The translations under genes and the position numbers were made by a program. Positions 26,070 to 38,105 of a DNA stretch of 64,000 nt are shown here, piece after piece; position 1 is the stretch's first letter, and each line of letters starts with the position of its first letter. Location of the stretch: the NCBI GenBank assembly GCA_036250195.1, contig JAVHZZ010000003.1, positions 346,917,875 to 346,981,874 of the forward strand, written 5' to 3'. The stretch comes from Mixophyes australis. Taxonomy: Eukaryota > Chordata > Amphibia > Anura > Limnodynastidae. The notes under the pieces were generated by a model that searched no databases, was not told where the DNA came from, and worked only from the letters and a program-made list of their open reading frames with translations.

Positions 26070-26540
26070 ATTCGATATTGTTGTATTTATTGGGTTCTGA
26101 AACAAATACACATTCACATCCTCTTGAGTACAGTACATTTGGCACAGTAATAATGTTTAAGATGAAGGAACACAAATGAATGGCAATAGATTTAAAACAC
26201 ATCGATAAAAAAAAAAGTGTCCTGTACAAATAAAGCTTTACAATACAAAAACAAAATACATTTTATATTTATATATTCAAATGTAGCCAGAACTATTTGC
26301 ACATAATTTATTAGAGGTAATTTTCAGATTTTTTCCTTTTTCTGTAATGTTTGGAAAGGATCCTTGTTTATCAGGACATGGGTTCCTTTATCGATGTCTT
26401 GTAAGGAATGCAATAGAATAAAACTAGAGAACAATTTTCTTTCTTTCTTTCTTTTTTTTTGGCAGTTTGTACAAAACGGAAAAATACATATCAGGTAAAA
26501 AAAAAAGAAAAACTGTAGATTTCAAAACGTAACAGCACAT
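26070..26540 (-). other. possible distal 3' end of the PRKCE transcript
   Basis: A low-repeat, AT-rich stretch with a minus-strand AATAAA at 26086-26091, followed downstream by T-rich sequence. It could be a distal polyadenylation region, which would give a 3' UTR of about 6 kb. No coding potential is seen. Confidence 0.2.
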
Positions 26541-26561
26541 CCATTACAGAACTACATCAAA

Positions 26562-26562
<1 letters not shown>

Positions 26563-26638
<76 letters not shown>

Positions 26639-26691
26639 TATATATCTATATACACATATATACATACATATGTATATAGATATACATATAT

Positions 26692-26738
<47 letters not shown>

Positions 26739-26770
26739 TATATATATATTACATATACATACACACACAC
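26563..26770. repeat. (TA)n microsatellite cluster
   Basis: (TA)n 26563-26634, mixed TATACA to 26700, (TA)n 26702-26730, ending in (CA)n near 26760. Confidence 0.9.
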
Positions 26771-26924
26771 CTGCTCATACTGGCAAAAAGGGAGTTTATA
26801 AGGCTAATAGTAACAGACTACCTTGTGTAAACCTATTGGAGGATCAGATAAAATAGATTAATGTAACAATCGTCTATAAACCTTTTTACCCGGCTTTGTT
26901 CTCTTGTACATTACATTGTTCCTA

Positions 26925-27172
26925 AACAATGTGGGTTTCTTCTGGGTGCTCCAGTTTCCTCCCACAACCCCAAAAACATACTAGAAGGTTAATTGGCTGC
27001 TATTAAAAATTGACCTTAGCCTCTCTCAGTCTGTGTGTGTGTGTGTGTGTTAGGGTATTTAGACTGTAAGCTCTATTGGGGCAGGGACTGATGTGAGGGA
27101 GATCTCTGTACAGCGCTGCGGAATTAGTGGCGCTATATAAATAAATGAATCATGATGACGATGAAATGATGC
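26925..27172 (+). mobile_element. V-SINE body, 5' truncated
   Basis: Same body as at 6442: ctccagtttcctcccaca, (GT)n, ggggcagggactgatgtg, gcgctatataaataaatg, then gatgacgatg. Confidence 0.8.
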
Positions 27173-28033
27173 AGGTAGGAGACCTCATTTAAGGAAAGCC
27201 CATCCAATTAATTAACACTATGTGCAGGGAAAATCAAAGCTTGATTACAGAAGCTAACATGACAATTATTCTTTTACCTCCACACCAAGTCCAGGATTAT
27301 TACATGCAAATATTTATGAGCCAGTTTTAACTATAGGAAAGGACACTTAGCATTGTTATCAGGTATTTGCCTGGAAGTCCAGCACTGAACTTAGTTTGAA
27401 AGGACACAGAGCCAGTAGTGACACATTGTGACTTTTGTAATTGTTATTTTTAAATAATCTTTTGTCCGTACAAATGAGATGATGCAATTTATAAGATGCT
27501 TCTGTGCTAAAACTCAATTCCAGAAACAAGTGTAAATTTCTTTTTCCATAGTGTTATGCTTTGATAAGTTAAATTAATCTACATTTGTGATTAAATATAA
27601 ATGAACTCTAACTCATCTACCCAACACACGAGTTAATAATAGTTAGCATAATATTCAGTATTTAAAATCATTGTAACAATATATAATTACACCTGAGTTT
27701 ATATAAAAAAGAATAAAAATAAAAAAGACAAAATGGAACAGCCACACTCAAAACTGACACAGAGGCCAAACCTCACAGAGGAGAAGGAAAAAATGGTGCG
27801 GAGATACCAATGTCCTAACCGAATAGCAGCAGTGCTAGCAAATACTTATTTACGTAGTAAACCTGTAAAATTGTACCATTTATATTCAGTAATAAAGCTT
27901 CCTAATTAACATGTAGTCCTTTGTGTTTCCATCTACCACTCTTTCCTCTCTAGTTTTAATTCCTGGCTCAAGACATTGGCTTTGGTGATATCACCGGGGT
28001 CGGCTCAAGGGGTTAGACAACTGAGGCAGCTGC
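27173..28033. other. no gene recognised
   Basis: AT-rich; no repeats or conserved frames found. Confidence 0.5.
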
Positions 28034-28037
28034 TTAA

Positions 28038-28213
28038 GGGGGTATATTTACTAAACTGCGGGTTTGAAAAAGTGGAGATGTTGCCTATAGCAACCAATCA
28101 AATTCTAGCTGTCATTTTGCAGAATGTACTAAATAAATGACAGCTAGAATCTGATTGGTTGCTATAGGCAACATCTCCATTTTTTTTCAAACCCGCAGAT
28201 TAGTACATCTAGC
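28038..28213. mobile_element. hairpin MITE, same family as 14776
   Basis: Opens ggggtatatttactaaactg, contains the caaccaatcaaattctagct stem and closes cagattagtacatctagccc. The right end is more diverged. Confidence 0.75.
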
Positions 28214-28362
28214 CCTAGGTCTTTAATGTGTTAAAGGCAGCAAGTTGCATATAAATATGTAAAAAAAATATCTCCCAACTTGATGAGGCCTAGACTTTAG
28301 TTACCCATGAGTATTCTCCAGTGTGTTTCTGTTCACATGAATTTCTGACAAAGTTTATTTTA

Positions 28363-28444
28363 AGCTGCCCATACACGCTGCAATTGACGGCAAATTAGTG
28401 TGTTTTATACACAGTTGATCTCAGTTTGCAGTGTGTATGGGCCT
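28363..28444. repeat. short foldback repeat
   Basis: gctgcccatacacgctgca at the left and tgcagtgtgtatgggcc at the right form an inverted pair. Confidence 0.5.
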
Positions 28445-28636
28445 AAACAGACTGCCGATCCCTTAGCACCTGAACAGGATCTGTCAGATGCCAATCATGG
28501 AAAGACGTTAAATCCGGTCTGAGGATGAATTAATCTGGCCGTGGATGTGGTCATCTTCTGGCCAAACAAAGGGTGTCCTTGCAGATTTTGACCCAGATCT
28601 GTTTGAATGTGTGTGGTCAAATCCGACAGAGAGTTG

Positions 28637-29100
28637 GCCACTTGGAGGTCTGGACAAGCGACCGGATTAATCTATGAATGGCCAGTTTGTGTCTCATGGC
28701 CGTTTACTGAACGGGATTTAACACCTTTATCACCAGACATTATTTATAAATTTGTAACCAGTCATTTTACTCAAAAATTCGACCACCCGGAGCAGGGACG
28801 TAACTAGGGCTGTGCGACAGGGGTGACCGCCCAGGGTGCAAGGCTGAAGGGGGCGTAGTTTAGGAGTATTTTAGGTTCATTTGGTTAAACTTGAGGGCTA
28901 GGGGGTCGGCATTTGTCTTTCTCGCCCCAGGTGCTAGAATTCTAAGTTACGGCTCTGACTCGGAGATCTGGACAAGCGATCATGTTAATCTATGAGTGGC
29001 CTGCTAATGTCTCATGGCTCTTTACTTAACAGGGTTTAACCCCTCTATTACCAGACCTTATTAAAATATTTTATGATCAGTCGTTCTTCTAATAATAACT
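28637..29100. repeat. direct duplication split by a MITE
   Basis: Units at about 28637-28784 and 28966-29100 share gtctggacaagcga, ttaatctatga, gtctcatggc and accagac in order. The MITE 28793-28957 sits at the join. Confidence 0.7.
28793..28957. mobile_element. 165-bp hAT MITE with 8-bp target duplication
   Basis: Inverted ends CAGGGACGTAACTAG and the inverse, ctaagttacggctctg. Flanks ACCCGGAG (28785-28792) and ACTCGGAG (28958-28965) form an 8-bp duplication with one change. Confidence 0.8.
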
Positions 29101-29136
29101 TTTTGGTTTTTATAAGCATATGAATATTAAATCTAT

Positions 29137-32121
29137 TTATTTTAAATAAATAAAGCTTTTGATCCTAACATTTTAAAATAAATTGCATGGGTGCAAAGAT
29201 ATATTGATTAACGGAGGCAAGCAGGCAGTTGATGGAAGTGGCTTGCATGGTTTTTTTCCTCTTTATATCAGCTCCCCGGTTTTGTGGCGCAACCCCTCGG
29301 ACATCAACAAATTAGACTGCGGTTGACATTAAACCTGATACCAGGTCATTGAAAAAGCCATAGGTATATCAGAATTCCTCCTCTAACAATAAAAAAAAAA
29401 TAAAAAAAATAGGTAGTTGTATAAATAGCCAAGAACGAAGCTTAAAAGACTTAAAAACAAAAAAGAAAAGAAGGTGAAAATGTTGTGGTATGCTAGCACT
29501 TTTGCTTCAAGCCAATATTCATTCCTATTCCTTCTGTTACAAAGTTCTGGAATACTATACAAGAGATCTAGTATAGCATAATATACGTTTACATCTTTTA
29601 AAACAAACCAATAATAATAATAATATTAATAATAATAATAATAAAAAAATAATCTCTCACAGAAACTTGAACCAATACACATACAGAGTATTGCACATTG
29701 ACCTTATTATAATTAATTTTTTTATGGACTAGCATTTTATAATTTTCTGTTACATGCAGCAGTTGATACCTTTATATTGAATAAGACTCCACAGGCTTTG
29801 CAGCAAACACTATTTACAAAATCTCACCTGTACAAAAGGCAAATTAAGCTTCCTTAGTGCCACTTTGCCACTCACAAGTATTTTTTTCTTTTTTTTCAAG
29901 AAGCAGGGGATTCACGTCACTTAAAATGAATCCCGTTAACTGCTTAAAAATCAGTCCAGTAAAATACATTGGAAAATGCAATACATGTATACACAAATAC
30001 ACAGAATACTTCTGCAAATAAAAACATACGTAACACTGTTAGCACATCTACAACAAAAGTCATTTGCCACAGTTACCGTTATTCAACTTTATACAGAATA
30101 GAAACGGAAACAATGTACAGTTCTTCAGAATGTCAGTATCAATGTTTGATCATCTACGCACTTTTCCTTAAGTGTCATATCTCAGATTTCTCTCTTTCAT
30201 TCTGCACATCACATTGTGATAGTAGACAAATCTAAGAAAAAAAAACAACACAGTAGTGCTATCGTTGTATACAAGTGTGCAAACGAACACACAAGTGCAG
30301 TAAGACCCTTTCAGGGCTCGTTCACACCTATCCGCTGTGCACCTTTATTGTGTTAAATAACAACGGGACAGTTAAAGTGATTGGTGCTGTTACCACAGAT
30401 GGGTTCTACAATGTGACTGCCTTGTTTAAAATTGTAGAATGCGGCACAAACTCTCTCTCATGGGTTCACATATACTTCCATTACAACAGATTACATCGGT
30501 GAAGGCGAAATGCGTGAAAAGTTAGTTTAGATGCACTTTTATCTATTTTCCCAGCGGATATGTGCAAACAAGCCCTTAAGTTGAGGGGCATGGTTTTATA
30601 CAATACTCAAAACCCGTATCGGCATCATTAGGCATTTTAAGACACTGACCATTAGTCTTCTGGTGTACTCCCTATAGCAAACTTAGGCAACCATTGGCTC
30701 TCCAAATGTGTCCCAGAATGACCTGCCAGCCAGAACTGAAAGTACATGCTGTATCTTGTGGTTCCAGAACCGCTAGAGAGCCCATACATGCTCTAACACT
30801 GCAACCCTCTAAGTTTTGAACCAATTCGGTGACCAGGGGAAAAAAATTGGTATTGGGGCACAAAAGTATTCTATCCTCAATAAAATAACACTGGATAATT
30901 CTGAATTAGGACTGTATTATTTTACAGACTTTAAAAACCCTGTATTATAGGAGTTAAAGAACGTCAGTCAGTCGGCACAAATCCAATTAAATTTGTGTCG
31001 TTTAACAAGAAAAGATAGACAAATCCACAAACGGTCAACGACATCTACTCTACAGCTAAAATACTTTAGCCCTTAAAAAGCTGCCTAAAAATTATGGCTT
31101 TGTTTAAAGCCCCACAGCTGCCAGATCTGGAGGACACGGCACTGTTTTGGCTATGTGAGATTAAAGGACATTTGCCACCTTTAAATATATGCCTTTAAAA
31201 ATGCAGCCCCCTCTTTCCTGTACCTGTGTAGTGGGGTTCCTTTCCTGTTCTGCCATTGTTGTCTATACAAGGAGACCCCTGAGAAAATCAAGCCCCCCAC
31301 AAAGAAGATCCTGATTTGTAGAGTGGTCCTTACTCACAGTGTAACAAATCAGCCATCTAATTTCAAACTCTTAGCCCATTAACCACTGACAACTGGAAGT
31401 TGATGTTCGGTTTTCCTAAAGGGTTCCCTGGTGCAGATCCAGGGGTTTCCAAGGGAAGGAATCCCCCCAATGCAGGTTAGGGGGAGGAAGCTACATTTTG
31501 GAAAAGACAATTCCAATAGGCGGAGATGCCTTTTTAACGCCATATAGGAGAAAACAACACAATTCATTCCTATGAAATACTGGGTAATTAATTTCACACC
31601 TCTACGGAGTAAACCCCCCTCCCACCTCCCAGTAATTGGAAAGGTTTCACCGATCAGTAGAGTTCAGGTCAATCTATAAAGATGTGCACAATACATGGCT
31701 TCAACCCTCCATATGGACTCTAAACTATCTCAGTGGTTGAAGGGACCAAAGAAAAAATAATTTAAATATTCAAACCTCTTTATCAGCCCTGATTTGTTTG
31801 TCTATCGTCTCTATTTGTAACATATAAACATGAAAGGAGGAAAAGAAAAAAAAAACTATAAATATTTTTTCTCAGATTGTCTAGTACTTTGTGGTCACTA
31901 GGCAGAATGTTACAGCTAAAACACTATTTTGCATTGCTCTGTAAAACAGAAAATAGAGTGCCTTCAGTTAAAAAAAAATAAACAGCAACAATAAATAGTA
32001 TCTTTACACAAGTAGCGGGCTCATAATTAAACAAGTTTGTATTGATCCACTGAATCTCAGTCATGTGTTTCGTCGCCATAGGACTACTGCGTGAGGGCGT
32101 AATAACCACGTGTCCTCTGCA
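29137..32121 (-). other. PRKCE: probable PRKCE 3' UTR, end unresolved
   Basis: Sequence directly after the TGA stop. It is AT-rich and lacks tandem arrays. Minus-strand AATAAA hexamers lie at 30344-30349 (inside a MITE), 29136-29141, and much further at 26086-26091, where the flanking sequence also looks like a transcript end. The first few hundred bases are surely UTR. The left limit given is a guess based on the 29136 signal. Confidence 0.4.
30313..30577. mobile_element. MITE within the probable 3' UTR
   Basis: Inverted ends agggctcgttcacacctatc and the inverse of agggcttgtttgcacatatc. No coding sequence. It contains one minus-strand AATAAA. Confidence 0.65.
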
Positions 32122-32328
<207 letters not shown>

Positions 32329-32698
32329 TTAGGACTAAAAACATATTGTTATTAAAACTTCTATTGGGCATAATTATTATGTAGTTGCAAATGTGCCGCT
32401 ATGGACATTTGTTTTACAGAACTGTGAAAGGTTTTAATTTGTAAATATAACCTCTGCCCTATCGACAGCAAAATGCGAGTGGCGCACTGCCGACAGAGGA
32501 ACTGGGCTGTCACAGACAGCCCATGTCCTGTGTAATGGCTAAGATCCAGAACAAGTGGTGTCCTTTAGATCACCTGTGCACAGCATTCTGTTTAGAACAA
32601 TATTCAAGAGATGATCACCACCACCTTCTTCCTCTGGAAACCTTGGCGACGTTATAGCCGGTAGTATGGTAGTATCCTGAGTAGAAGCCATAGTAGCT

Positions 32699-33000
32699 GC
32701 GGACCAGCAATACAGTAGGAGCCACAGCTGCGGACCAGGAATACAGTAGGAGCCACAGCTGCGGACCAGGAATACAGTAGGAGCCACAGCTGCGGACTAG
32801 GAATACAGTAGGAGCCACAGCTACGGACTAGGAATACAGTAGGAGCCACAGCTGCGGACTAGGAATACAGTAGGAGCCACAGCTGCGGACCAGGAATACA
32901 GTAGGAGCTACAGTCGCTGGCCAGCAATACAGTAGAAACTACAGTCACTAGCCAGGAACACAGTAGGAGCCACGGTTGCTGGCCAGGAATACAACAGGAG
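32699..33000. repeat. 31-bp minisatellite near the last PRKCE exon
   Basis: About ten copies of tacagtaggagccacagctg plus cggaccaggaa. Copies at 32720-32900 are almost identical, the right-hand ones diverged. Three overlapping minus-strand frames here are repeat artefacts. A (TA)n follows at 33085-33116. Confidence 0.92.
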
Positions 33001-33324
33001 AGAATGCAGTACATTCTTGAAATTTAAAACATATGGCTATTTTTCACAATGTAGGATTTATATGGACATAGAATGATGATTATATATACACACACATATA
33101 TATATATATATATATGTTACACTTCCTCAGTATTCCCAAGAGTTTTGTTTTAGGTTCACAGCCCGACCCCCTGTCCTATTATTACTGCCAATAGTCCATT
33201 TTCAGCACAAAAAAAACATGTTTAAGCAAAATCAATAGCATTGGATATGATGGTTCACAACATGATGTTTACAGTGCTGTATTATTAAGGTAAATTAATA
33301 GTGCTATCTAATAAAATGTGCTGT

Positions 33325-33440
33325 AACCCGTACTTGCCTACTTTTCCAGAACATCCGGGAGACTCCGAAATTCGGGGAGTCCACCCGGGAGGGAAGGCCA
33401 CCCCTCCCACATCATGCCCACTTCCCTAGGGCAACATAAT
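33325..33440. repeat. partial 'TGCCAAC' MITE
   Basis: Has cttgcctacttttccagaac and gggagactccgaaattcggg, related to the left arm of the 16232 element. The right arm is absent. Confidence 0.5.
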
Positions 33441-34407
33441 CACGCACATCTCGGCATTGCGCATGATTATGCTAATTGCATTGCCACACCTCCCTACAAT
33501 CCCAGCGTATCACTGACACGCAGGAGCAGCAGAAGATCCATTCAGCACACTGCGCTCAGTGCGGTGACTTTATGTCACTCAATCAGTGCTTTAAACGTCC
33601 CATAAAACTTGGTGCCCTAGCTTTGCATAATAACCAATGGAAAATTAGGATTTACTTTCCCTTTTTTTTTTTTTTAGCATGCTCAGTAAAATGTTTATAT
33701 ACAAGAACCTAATTTTGATGAAAACTTACAACTGATAACATTATAATTTATAAAGTCCAACAGAACAGCGCCTCTTAGTGGGAACATTGTGTTATAAAAC
33801 ATGCTTGATTCTATTATCAAACTTTTATTTTATTTTTTTTCAACAAAACACCCCAGTGAAGTCTATGTGATTAACTTTGTTTAATCACAAATGAAGAGTT
33901 ATAGAACACACACCAGTTTCAGTTTTTAATAATTTCAGTGATAATTTTACATCAGCGTATTTGTTGTCTGGAAATTCATATATTGCTTTGGTAGAACCTA
34001 ACACAGTGAATACAATTAAAATAGTTATTATCGTTAGCATAATCAGAAATTGCTACCTCAACACATAACTTCCAACCGTCTTAATTTTAAACGGACAGTC
34101 CCGAAATCGTGGTCCTCAAAAGGGGCGTGACTTATGTGAAAAGTTCCAAAGTTGGGATCTTGGGGATATCTGGGTGGCGTTTGGATGGATTGGGGCATAT
34201 TTGACCCTATTCTGCATGTCTTAAGGTCGGGTATGTCTGTCTACATGAATTCCCACAAAAGCTTTCTATTTGGAACATCCCTCCTCAGATAAAAAAACAG
34301 CCCTCATTTGTTTTATACATTTTGACTAGCTACTTGTTCTGGGATTTCTATCCTAGGGACGTGGTGACATGAGAAGAGCGAAACTAAGCAGTTAGTTCCA
34401 GCTGCCA
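33441..34407. other. no gene recognised; a weak MITE fragment at 34059-34220
   Basis: T-run near 33660. The region at 34059 (acttccaaccgtcttaa) may be a decayed 'TGCCAAC' MITE. No coding features. Confidence 0.4.
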
Positions 34408-34465
34408 ATCATCATCATTTATTTATATAGTGCCAGCAGGTTCCGTAGCACTTTGCCAATAAATA
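34408..34465 (-). repeat. SINE tail fragment
   Basis: catcatcatttatttatata followed by gtgccagcaggttccgtagc. Confidence 0.5.
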
Positions 34466-34481
34466 GCTGCACCTTTGCAAA

Positions 34482-35575
34482 CAGATCCTGTATGTATATG
34501 GAAAACAACGATGGTGGGTTCCGCGCTCCCTATGTAAAGATATTGGTAGGCTGCCTATAGGATTGTGAAAAAGGGGGGGTGGGCCTCATCCCTCCATGAT
34601 ACAAGATTGAAACAACAGGGATATCCAAAGGCGCCAAGGATGTCCGAGGAGGAGCTCAAAATGCTGATGCAGGATATTTGAGATGTCTTGACCGGCGAAA
34701 CGCGTAGGTAAAAACGGACATCAACTATTACACAGACAAACAGAGCTTCCATCCCGCTGTGCTCGCGAGACGTTCCTGGAACGGAAACACTAAGTCGCGG
34801 AGTGCGCATGCGCAAGGAAGAAGACGCGGCCGCGTCCATCTACCCGGACCGAAGAGTCCCATAAACCTGAAGGGAAAGACACCGAGGATCGGCACCTTAA
34901 GAAAAACCAACTACAGGGTAAGCGATCCCTCGTTATATCATCGGTTAACCAGTGTGTCTCCGTGACGATAGACTGTTAGCAGAAACCCTCAAATGCTGGT
35001 TAGTGCTGAAAAATTAAGTGACCATACATTAGAGGAAATCTCTTAGTCATATCAGCAAAGAAAACAGCATTCTTTGGGACACCTTACCACACAGGGTGGC
35101 ACGGATCAACAATCGTTTGTATAAACAAGCTGCAAACTATCTGGCTTGGATGTAATGCATGCAAAACCATTGATTGTACCTACATATCAACGTACCCACC
35201 CGCTCACCACAGGATTGAATACATATGGATATATGTGTCATATATTTGTGATTTTGTAAAACGGGACTTTATATATTGGGACACCTGTTTGATAATTGAC
35301 CAACGCATACTCGTGGTGTAACCACAAGCAGCCTTGCTTTGGACCTCTCACATACACTACGGCCTACATCAAAAGTTCTGTAAACGGAACATGCCTAATT
35401 GCCTGTCCCTGAGGACTTAAATTATATGTATGTATGTAATATGTAAAATGTTATTTGATTTTATATCAGTGCACTGATTCATACATGTTGTTAAATATAC
35501 AATGTTTTGAATTATTACTTTGTGCTTTATTACACATCATTTTGGCGCCTTTGGATATCCCAGATCCTGTATGTA
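34482..35575 (+). mobile_element. about 1.06-kb unidentified element with 15-bp flanking direct repeats
   Basis: cagatcctgtatgta occurs at both 34482-34496 and 35561-35575, a candidate target duplication. Just inside, gggatatccaaaggcgcca (34618 region) and its exact inverse (about 35542-35560) form an inverted pair. gaaacgcgtagg lies at 34697-34708. No coding frame is present. A Penelope-like terminal-repeat unit is one possibility. Confidence 0.4.
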
Positions 35576-37132
35576 GACAATGATGCACTTGCATGTTTTT
35601 GTCATGTTTGGTTTTGAGGGGTATGGATCAGACCCTTATGGACTATCCTCTCTGCGAGTCATTGGTGGCTCCATCCTTCTAGGAGGAATTGAAGAACCCG
35701 TTCCCCAAGTGAAGCTTTGGCCAAGTTTGTGGAGAAAGGAATCTACCCAAGTCTTGCAGCGGAGGTGGGCCTGAAGACCTTTGTCCACTTAGAGGCCGAT
35801 AAGTCTCTGGGGGTCAGGGATGTCCAGGGACCCCACCTAGCTTTGGCAGAGGGGTACCTGTAGACCTTTATCCCTACCCATCCCCCTAAGGGGCCTTATG
35901 GCTCACTTTTACTTGATTTCAAAGTCCCAAGTCCCCAGCCCTGGCATTTAGCACAGGACTGTGTGATTGTAATCTCAGCACTTGGGGCTTCAACATAAAG
36001 GAAAATAATGCACATTACTGTATAAATAAAGAATTTGTGAGAAATAATGTATGAAAGTAAAAATATGTGAAGAAAATATTGCAAATTTCACCTTGGAAGA
36101 GTCAGACTGCGACTAAGACACTTTGTGGAACCCCTGACATACTGTAGGCAAATCAATTGCCACAAATGTAAGCACCTCCATCAGTATATTTGCTTTTGTA
36201 CCAACAGGAATGTTTGCTGAAACATGGAAGTGCATCTAGATCTACTAGTGCATCTAGTTTAAAGAAAATAAAAATATAAGACCCGTCATAATTTCTGGAT
36301 AAGTTATTTATTTAACTGTAACCCTGCAATTTTGATGGAAAAACAGAATACCTCTAAAGAAGCAATTTTGCTATTCTGAGGTATAGGAAAACCTGCAGAC
36401 TTGCCCTCCTCCCATTATTTTAGCATGCTCCCATATGCATCATTTTTCGTTTGACATCGCCTAATGGTTTGCGGCATAGTCATGGACAACCATGGGCAGG
36501 ATGACGATTGTGGTACCGTCCTTGGGTGGGTCCTATTTGGTCATTTCCTTTCTCCTTAGATGTTGGGTTTGCACTGTATACCATCATATCTCCTCCACTT
36601 TCTGCTTAGATCTTCCATTATATCAGTCAGATTATCAGGGTTTCTCTCATTTTGTAATAGAGAAGAATCCACCAATATTAACTAGACTTTGAAACTCTCT
36701 AAATGACTGGAAAATAAAATTTATAGTTAAGGATTTCCAGGGGTAAAGCTCTTGTCCTGGGAAAACTGGGATAAATTCTATAGCAAGAAGATGGACGAGA
36801 TAAGTCCAACAGGCAGTGGGATAGTTTAAAAAGAAACATGATAACTTCCTCTATCTTTTGTAATTAGAGAGGAATGAAATGCACATTACATAGGCCCTTC
36901 CTGTTTTCATCAAAACAACAAAATACAATTTCAATTGATGTTTTGAAGACATCAGTGGCCTCATATAAGATTTTTTTATTTAACACACTAAGATATATGA
37001 ATATACGATCACCTAACTCTTCCTCTCAATTCTTCTACCCTACTGTCTCCGCTAACTGACCTAATCCTATTGAATGTTAACTCTCACAAGCTTGGCCACT
37101 TATTTCTGTCGTCCTCTCTGTTCTAGTTGTCT
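35576..37132. other. no gene recognised
   Basis: Ordinary intronic sequence with short open frames only. Confidence 0.5.
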
Positions 37133-37259
37133 CATCATCATCAATATCAATACCACCATCACCATTTATTTATATAGCGCCACTGATTCCACAGCGCTGT
37201 ACAGAGAACTCATTCACATCAGTCCCTGCCCCATTGTAGCTTACAGTCTAAATTCCCTA

Positions 37260-37299
<40 letters not shown>
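37133..37299 (-). repeat. V-SINE 3' part with (GA)n
   Basis: Minus-strand SINE tail (tttatttatatagcgccact, agtccctgccccattg) followed by (GA)n at 37266-37299. Confidence 0.75.
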
Positions 37300-37300
<1 letters not shown>

Positions 37301-37469
37301 AGGGTCATCTTATGTGGTTGCGTTCTCCATTGTATCTTCTTGTATTAATTGCTACTCGTTCTATTATTTCTCTTGCCCCTTACTTATCTGTATTTTGTTT
37401 TGTTACTATTCTATTGATTGTGCAATGCTGCAGATTCTGTGATACCTTATAACTATAGTCTTACCCAGT

Positions 37470-37690
37470 CTATGCTCCTTCAAACGGGCACTTAAAACTC
37501 ACCTGTTCCTCAAAGCCTACCAACCATCCACTTAACCCTTACTTTGTTGCTCCTTCGCTAACCTCCTTCTCTCATTCTCCCCTCTCTCCATAAGCCCCCC
37601 CTTTCTCTCCCTTACTTTAATGGCTCCCTCTTGTGCCTGTTTGCCCACCCTCCCTTATGTCGCCCATATGTCTGCCTGGAGTTCTGAAGT
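37470..37690 (+). mobile_element. 3' fragment of a CR1/L2-like LINE
   Basis: One frame reads SFKRALKTHLFLKAYQP, the C-terminal motif common to such reverse transcriptases, and then a stop. Downstream pyrimidine-rich sequence and a (TAA)-like tract fit a 3' end. Confidence 0.5.
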
Positions 37691-37974
37691 ATTGGTAAAA
37701 GATAATAATAATTATAATAGTCAGATGATGATGATAATAGACTTGTATAACTAGATGTTGCTATAGAACTCCAGTGAAATAGCATTGAATCCTCACAATG
37801 ATGGCGAGTATGGCTCCAAGTACAGATTAAAGGAGCTATTCATTTGTGATCGTCGTTACCTGAATTTTATTTATATGTTTATTTGCATATATTGTTTTAC
37901 TTGTATGGCGGATTTGTATGATGGAACCAGACTTATACCTCACAATATTTCTAAGGGCAAAATTGGAACGGAAT

Positions 37975-38105
37975 AAGCACCACCCTGTTCCACCCAAACA
38001 CACCAAATCACGCCCACTTCTGGCAGGTTCTGCCCACTTTTTATGGAAGTCCCACCCATTTCAAGCTCAGCGAATCAGGACTGTCCTGGGGACAGTGGGG
38101 GGTAT
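37975..38105. repeat. decayed MITE fragment
   Basis: GC-richer block with cacgcccacttctggcaggt and ggactgtcctggggacag, resembling the 'TGCCAAC' MITE interior. Confidence 0.35.

Noticed and set aside
34555..34965. Overlapping frames near 34.7 kb as a gene
   Set aside because: They lie in the TSD-flanked repeat unit; no conserved motif.
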